From a bacterium (GTDB taxonomy: Bacteria; Babelota; Babeliae; Babelales; Babelaceae): a DNA stretch of 7,587 nt. The stretch covers positions 5,299 through 12,885 of the forward strand of contig JAJZMR010000031.1 in the NCBI GenBank assembly GCA_021847535.1, written 5' to 3'. Position numbers and translations under genes: made by a program. This document shows, one piece after another, positions 6,885 through 7,587 of the stretch (positions are counted from its first letter, which is position 1; every line of letters begins with the position of its first letter). The notes beneath the pieces were generated by a model. It was given only the letters and a program-made list of their open reading frames with translations. It was not told where the DNA came from and made no database searches.

Positions 6885-6932
6885 GGTATCATTTTAGATG
6901 CCAATATTGAAATAATCTACCATTTATTGGTA
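6885..6932. repeat. Cluster of small inverted repeats in the phrB-tspO intergenic region
   Basis: The 165-base gap between the divergent photolyase and tspO starts must hold both promoters, but I see no convincing -35/-10 pair for either. It does contain overlapping dyads. TACCA (6918-6922) and TGGTA (6928-6932) pair around a five-base loop. CCAATA (6901-6906) pairs with TATTGG (6925-6930). GGTATC (6885-6890) and GATGCC (6897-6902) form a six-pair stem with one G-T pair. These could be operator sites or chance in AT-rich DNA. Confidence 0.25.
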
Positions 6933-6991
6933 ATGTAGTGATAAGTCTAGAAATTCCACTTTGAAAGTTTTATTAAGCTGTTGATTTTAAT

Positions 6992-6999
6992 AAGGAGAA
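6992..6999 (+). promoter_or_regulatory. Ribosome binding site that fixes the tspO start
   Basis: AAGGAGAA ends five bases before ATG 7005-7007, with AGGAG seven bases away. It selects this ATG over the in-frame TTG at 6981, which lies upstream of the site and would add eight residues not expected for the family. Confidence 0.8.
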
Positions 7000-7004
7000 T
7001 TGCA

Positions 7005-7484
7005 ATGGTTTCACGATTGATTAAAAATATGGACATTATTGTAGTGAGCCTTTGTGTAACCTTGTTGTCCGGCTTTGGTAAAATATTTACTCAGCAGGGG
7101 TTAAGTTGGTATCACACCCTTAATACACCAACAATAATGCCACCAGATTATGTTTTTGGGATTGTGTGGACTATATTATATACGTTGAGTGCCTGTGCAG
7201 TTATTATTTTGATACGTTCGTATAAACATACTATGTACTGGCGTTGGATAATAGCCCTTTTTGGAATCAACGCATTTTTAAGTTTGGCATGGTCATATCT
7301 TTTTTTTATTCATAGAAGTATAGATGGCGCATTGATAGACTGCATCGTTATGGAATTTAATCTTATAACTGTCTGCATGCTTCTTTGGTCTGACGCTCGT
7401 AGAATCGCCTTACTTTTGTTGCCAAATGTTCTTTGGGTTGCCTTTGCGCTCTATTTGAACTATCAGATGTTACTGTTAAATTAG
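7005..7484 (+). CDS. tspO: TspO/MBR family membrane protein (tryptophan-rich sensory protein)
   Basis: TspO proteins are five-helix membrane proteins that bind porphyrins and sterols. They include the mitochondrial translocator protein and bacterial regulators of tetrapyrrole and stress responses. The product is 159 aa, the usual bacterial length. The signature WYHTLNTPTIMPPDYVFGIVWTILY lies at residues 35-59, with W35, P46-P47 and W55. Five hydrophobic helices are visible at about 9-28, 50-70, 79-102, 108-128 and 134-157. Helix 3 carries the family-like N89 and WSYLFF (96-101), and helix 5 carries LLLPNVLWVAFALYLN. Two family positions differ: Y49 where PPxW is usual, and N141 in PNVLW where PYxxW is common. 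The start at ATG 7005 is set by the AAGGAGAA site. The enolase ribosome binding site overlaps the stop codon, so the two genes are probably co-transcribed. The ligand and role in this organism are unknown. Confidence 0.88.
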   Translation: MVSRLIKNMDIIVVSLCVTLLSGFGKIFTQQGLSWYHTLNTPTIMPPDYVFGIVWTILYTLSACAVIILIRSYKHTMYWRWIIALFGINAFLSLAWSYLFFIHRSIDGALIDCIVMEFNLITVCMLLWSDARRIALLLLPNVLWVAFALYLNYQMLLLN

Positions 7485-7487
7485 GAG
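7483..7487 (+). promoter_or_regulatory. Enolase ribosome binding site overlapping the tspO stop codon
   Basis: AGGAG shares its first two bases with the TAG stop of tspO (7482-7484) and lies six bases before ATG 7494. The arrangement implies a shared transcript and possible translational coupling. Confidence 0.7.
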
Positions 7488-7493
7488 TTCGTA

Positions 7494-7587
7494 ATGAAAA
7501 TAGTATCGATAGCAGGCCACGAAATTTATGATTCTCGTGGATGGCCTACCCTTTTGTGTGCCATCCAATTGGAAGATGGTTGTACCG
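7494..7587 (+). CDS. eno: Enolase, N-terminal fragment (runs off the right edge)
   Basis: Only the first 31 codons are in the window. They read MKIVSIAGHEIYDSRGWPT followed by LLCAIQLEDGCT. This matches the opening of enolase (2-phosphoglycerate dehydratase, glycolysis), where E. coli has KIVKIIGREIIDSRGNPT. The DSRG-x-PT motif is clear, but the residue after G is W15-17-region tryptophan instead of the almost universal Asn, and the following TVE is TLL. The active-site parts of the protein lie outside the window, so catalytic competence cannot be judged. ATG 7494 is supported by the AGGAG site at 7483-7487, nine bases after the tspO stop. A diverged enolase-superfamily paralogue is possible but less likely. 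Confidence 0.8.
   Translation, partial: MKIVSIAGHEIYDSRGWPTLLCAIQLEDGCT

Noticed and set aside
6981..7004. TTG start for tspO adding eight residues
   Set aside because: The strong AAGGAGAA site lies downstream of the TTG and at proper spacing from ATG 7005.
1..7587. tRNA, rRNA, CRISPR array, insertion sequence or phage genes
   Set aside because: No cloverleaf, rRNA segment, regularly spaced repeats, transposase or terminal inverted repeats were seen on reading the window.

Overview
The window looks like chromosomal DNA of a low-GC bacterium that lives inside a eukaryotic cell. The best guess is Candidatus Dependentiae (TM6) or a similar protist-associated lineage. The reasons are the AT-rich composition, tight gene packing, a eukaryotic-type ubiquitin-specific protease carrying an export signal, and a short MutY-like glycosylase of a form I associate with reduced-genome candidate phyla. 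The phylum is an inference from gene content and needs a phylogeny.

Layout from left to right. (a) 1-717, minus strand: the 5' part of an unrecognised, probably membrane-embedded protein that runs off the left edge, preceded by a 160-aa probably exported cysteine-containing protein. (b) 718-889: a divergent intergenic region with a promoter candidate for the minus-strand gene. It also holds a 21-codon upstream ORF that overlaps the start of the next gene. (c) 890-4338, plus strand: a two-domain M16 zinc protease and, two bases further on, an adenine glycosylase-like gene that lacks the iron-sulfur cysteines. (d) 4339-5431, plus strand: a long hairpin that buries the ribosome binding site, then the predicted secreted USP-type deubiquitinase. 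(e) 5472-6839, minus strand: a class I DNA photolyase, convergent with the deubiquitinase. (f) 6840-7004: a divergent intergenic region with small inverted repeats. (g) 7005 to the right end, plus strand: a TspO/MBR membrane protein followed at 9 bases by the start of an enolase gene.

The genes do not form one pathway. MutY-like glycosylase and photolyase both repair DNA (oxidised-guanine mispairs and UV dimers). The M16 protease probably handles protein or peptide turnover, while enolase is glycolytic. TspO is a porphyrin/sterol-binding membrane protein. The most notable gene is the deubiquitinase: a bacterium has no ubiquitin, so a protease with an intact C/H/N triad behind a signal peptide most likely acts on host ubiquitin conjugates. 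The hairpin before it is the most distinctive non-coding element.
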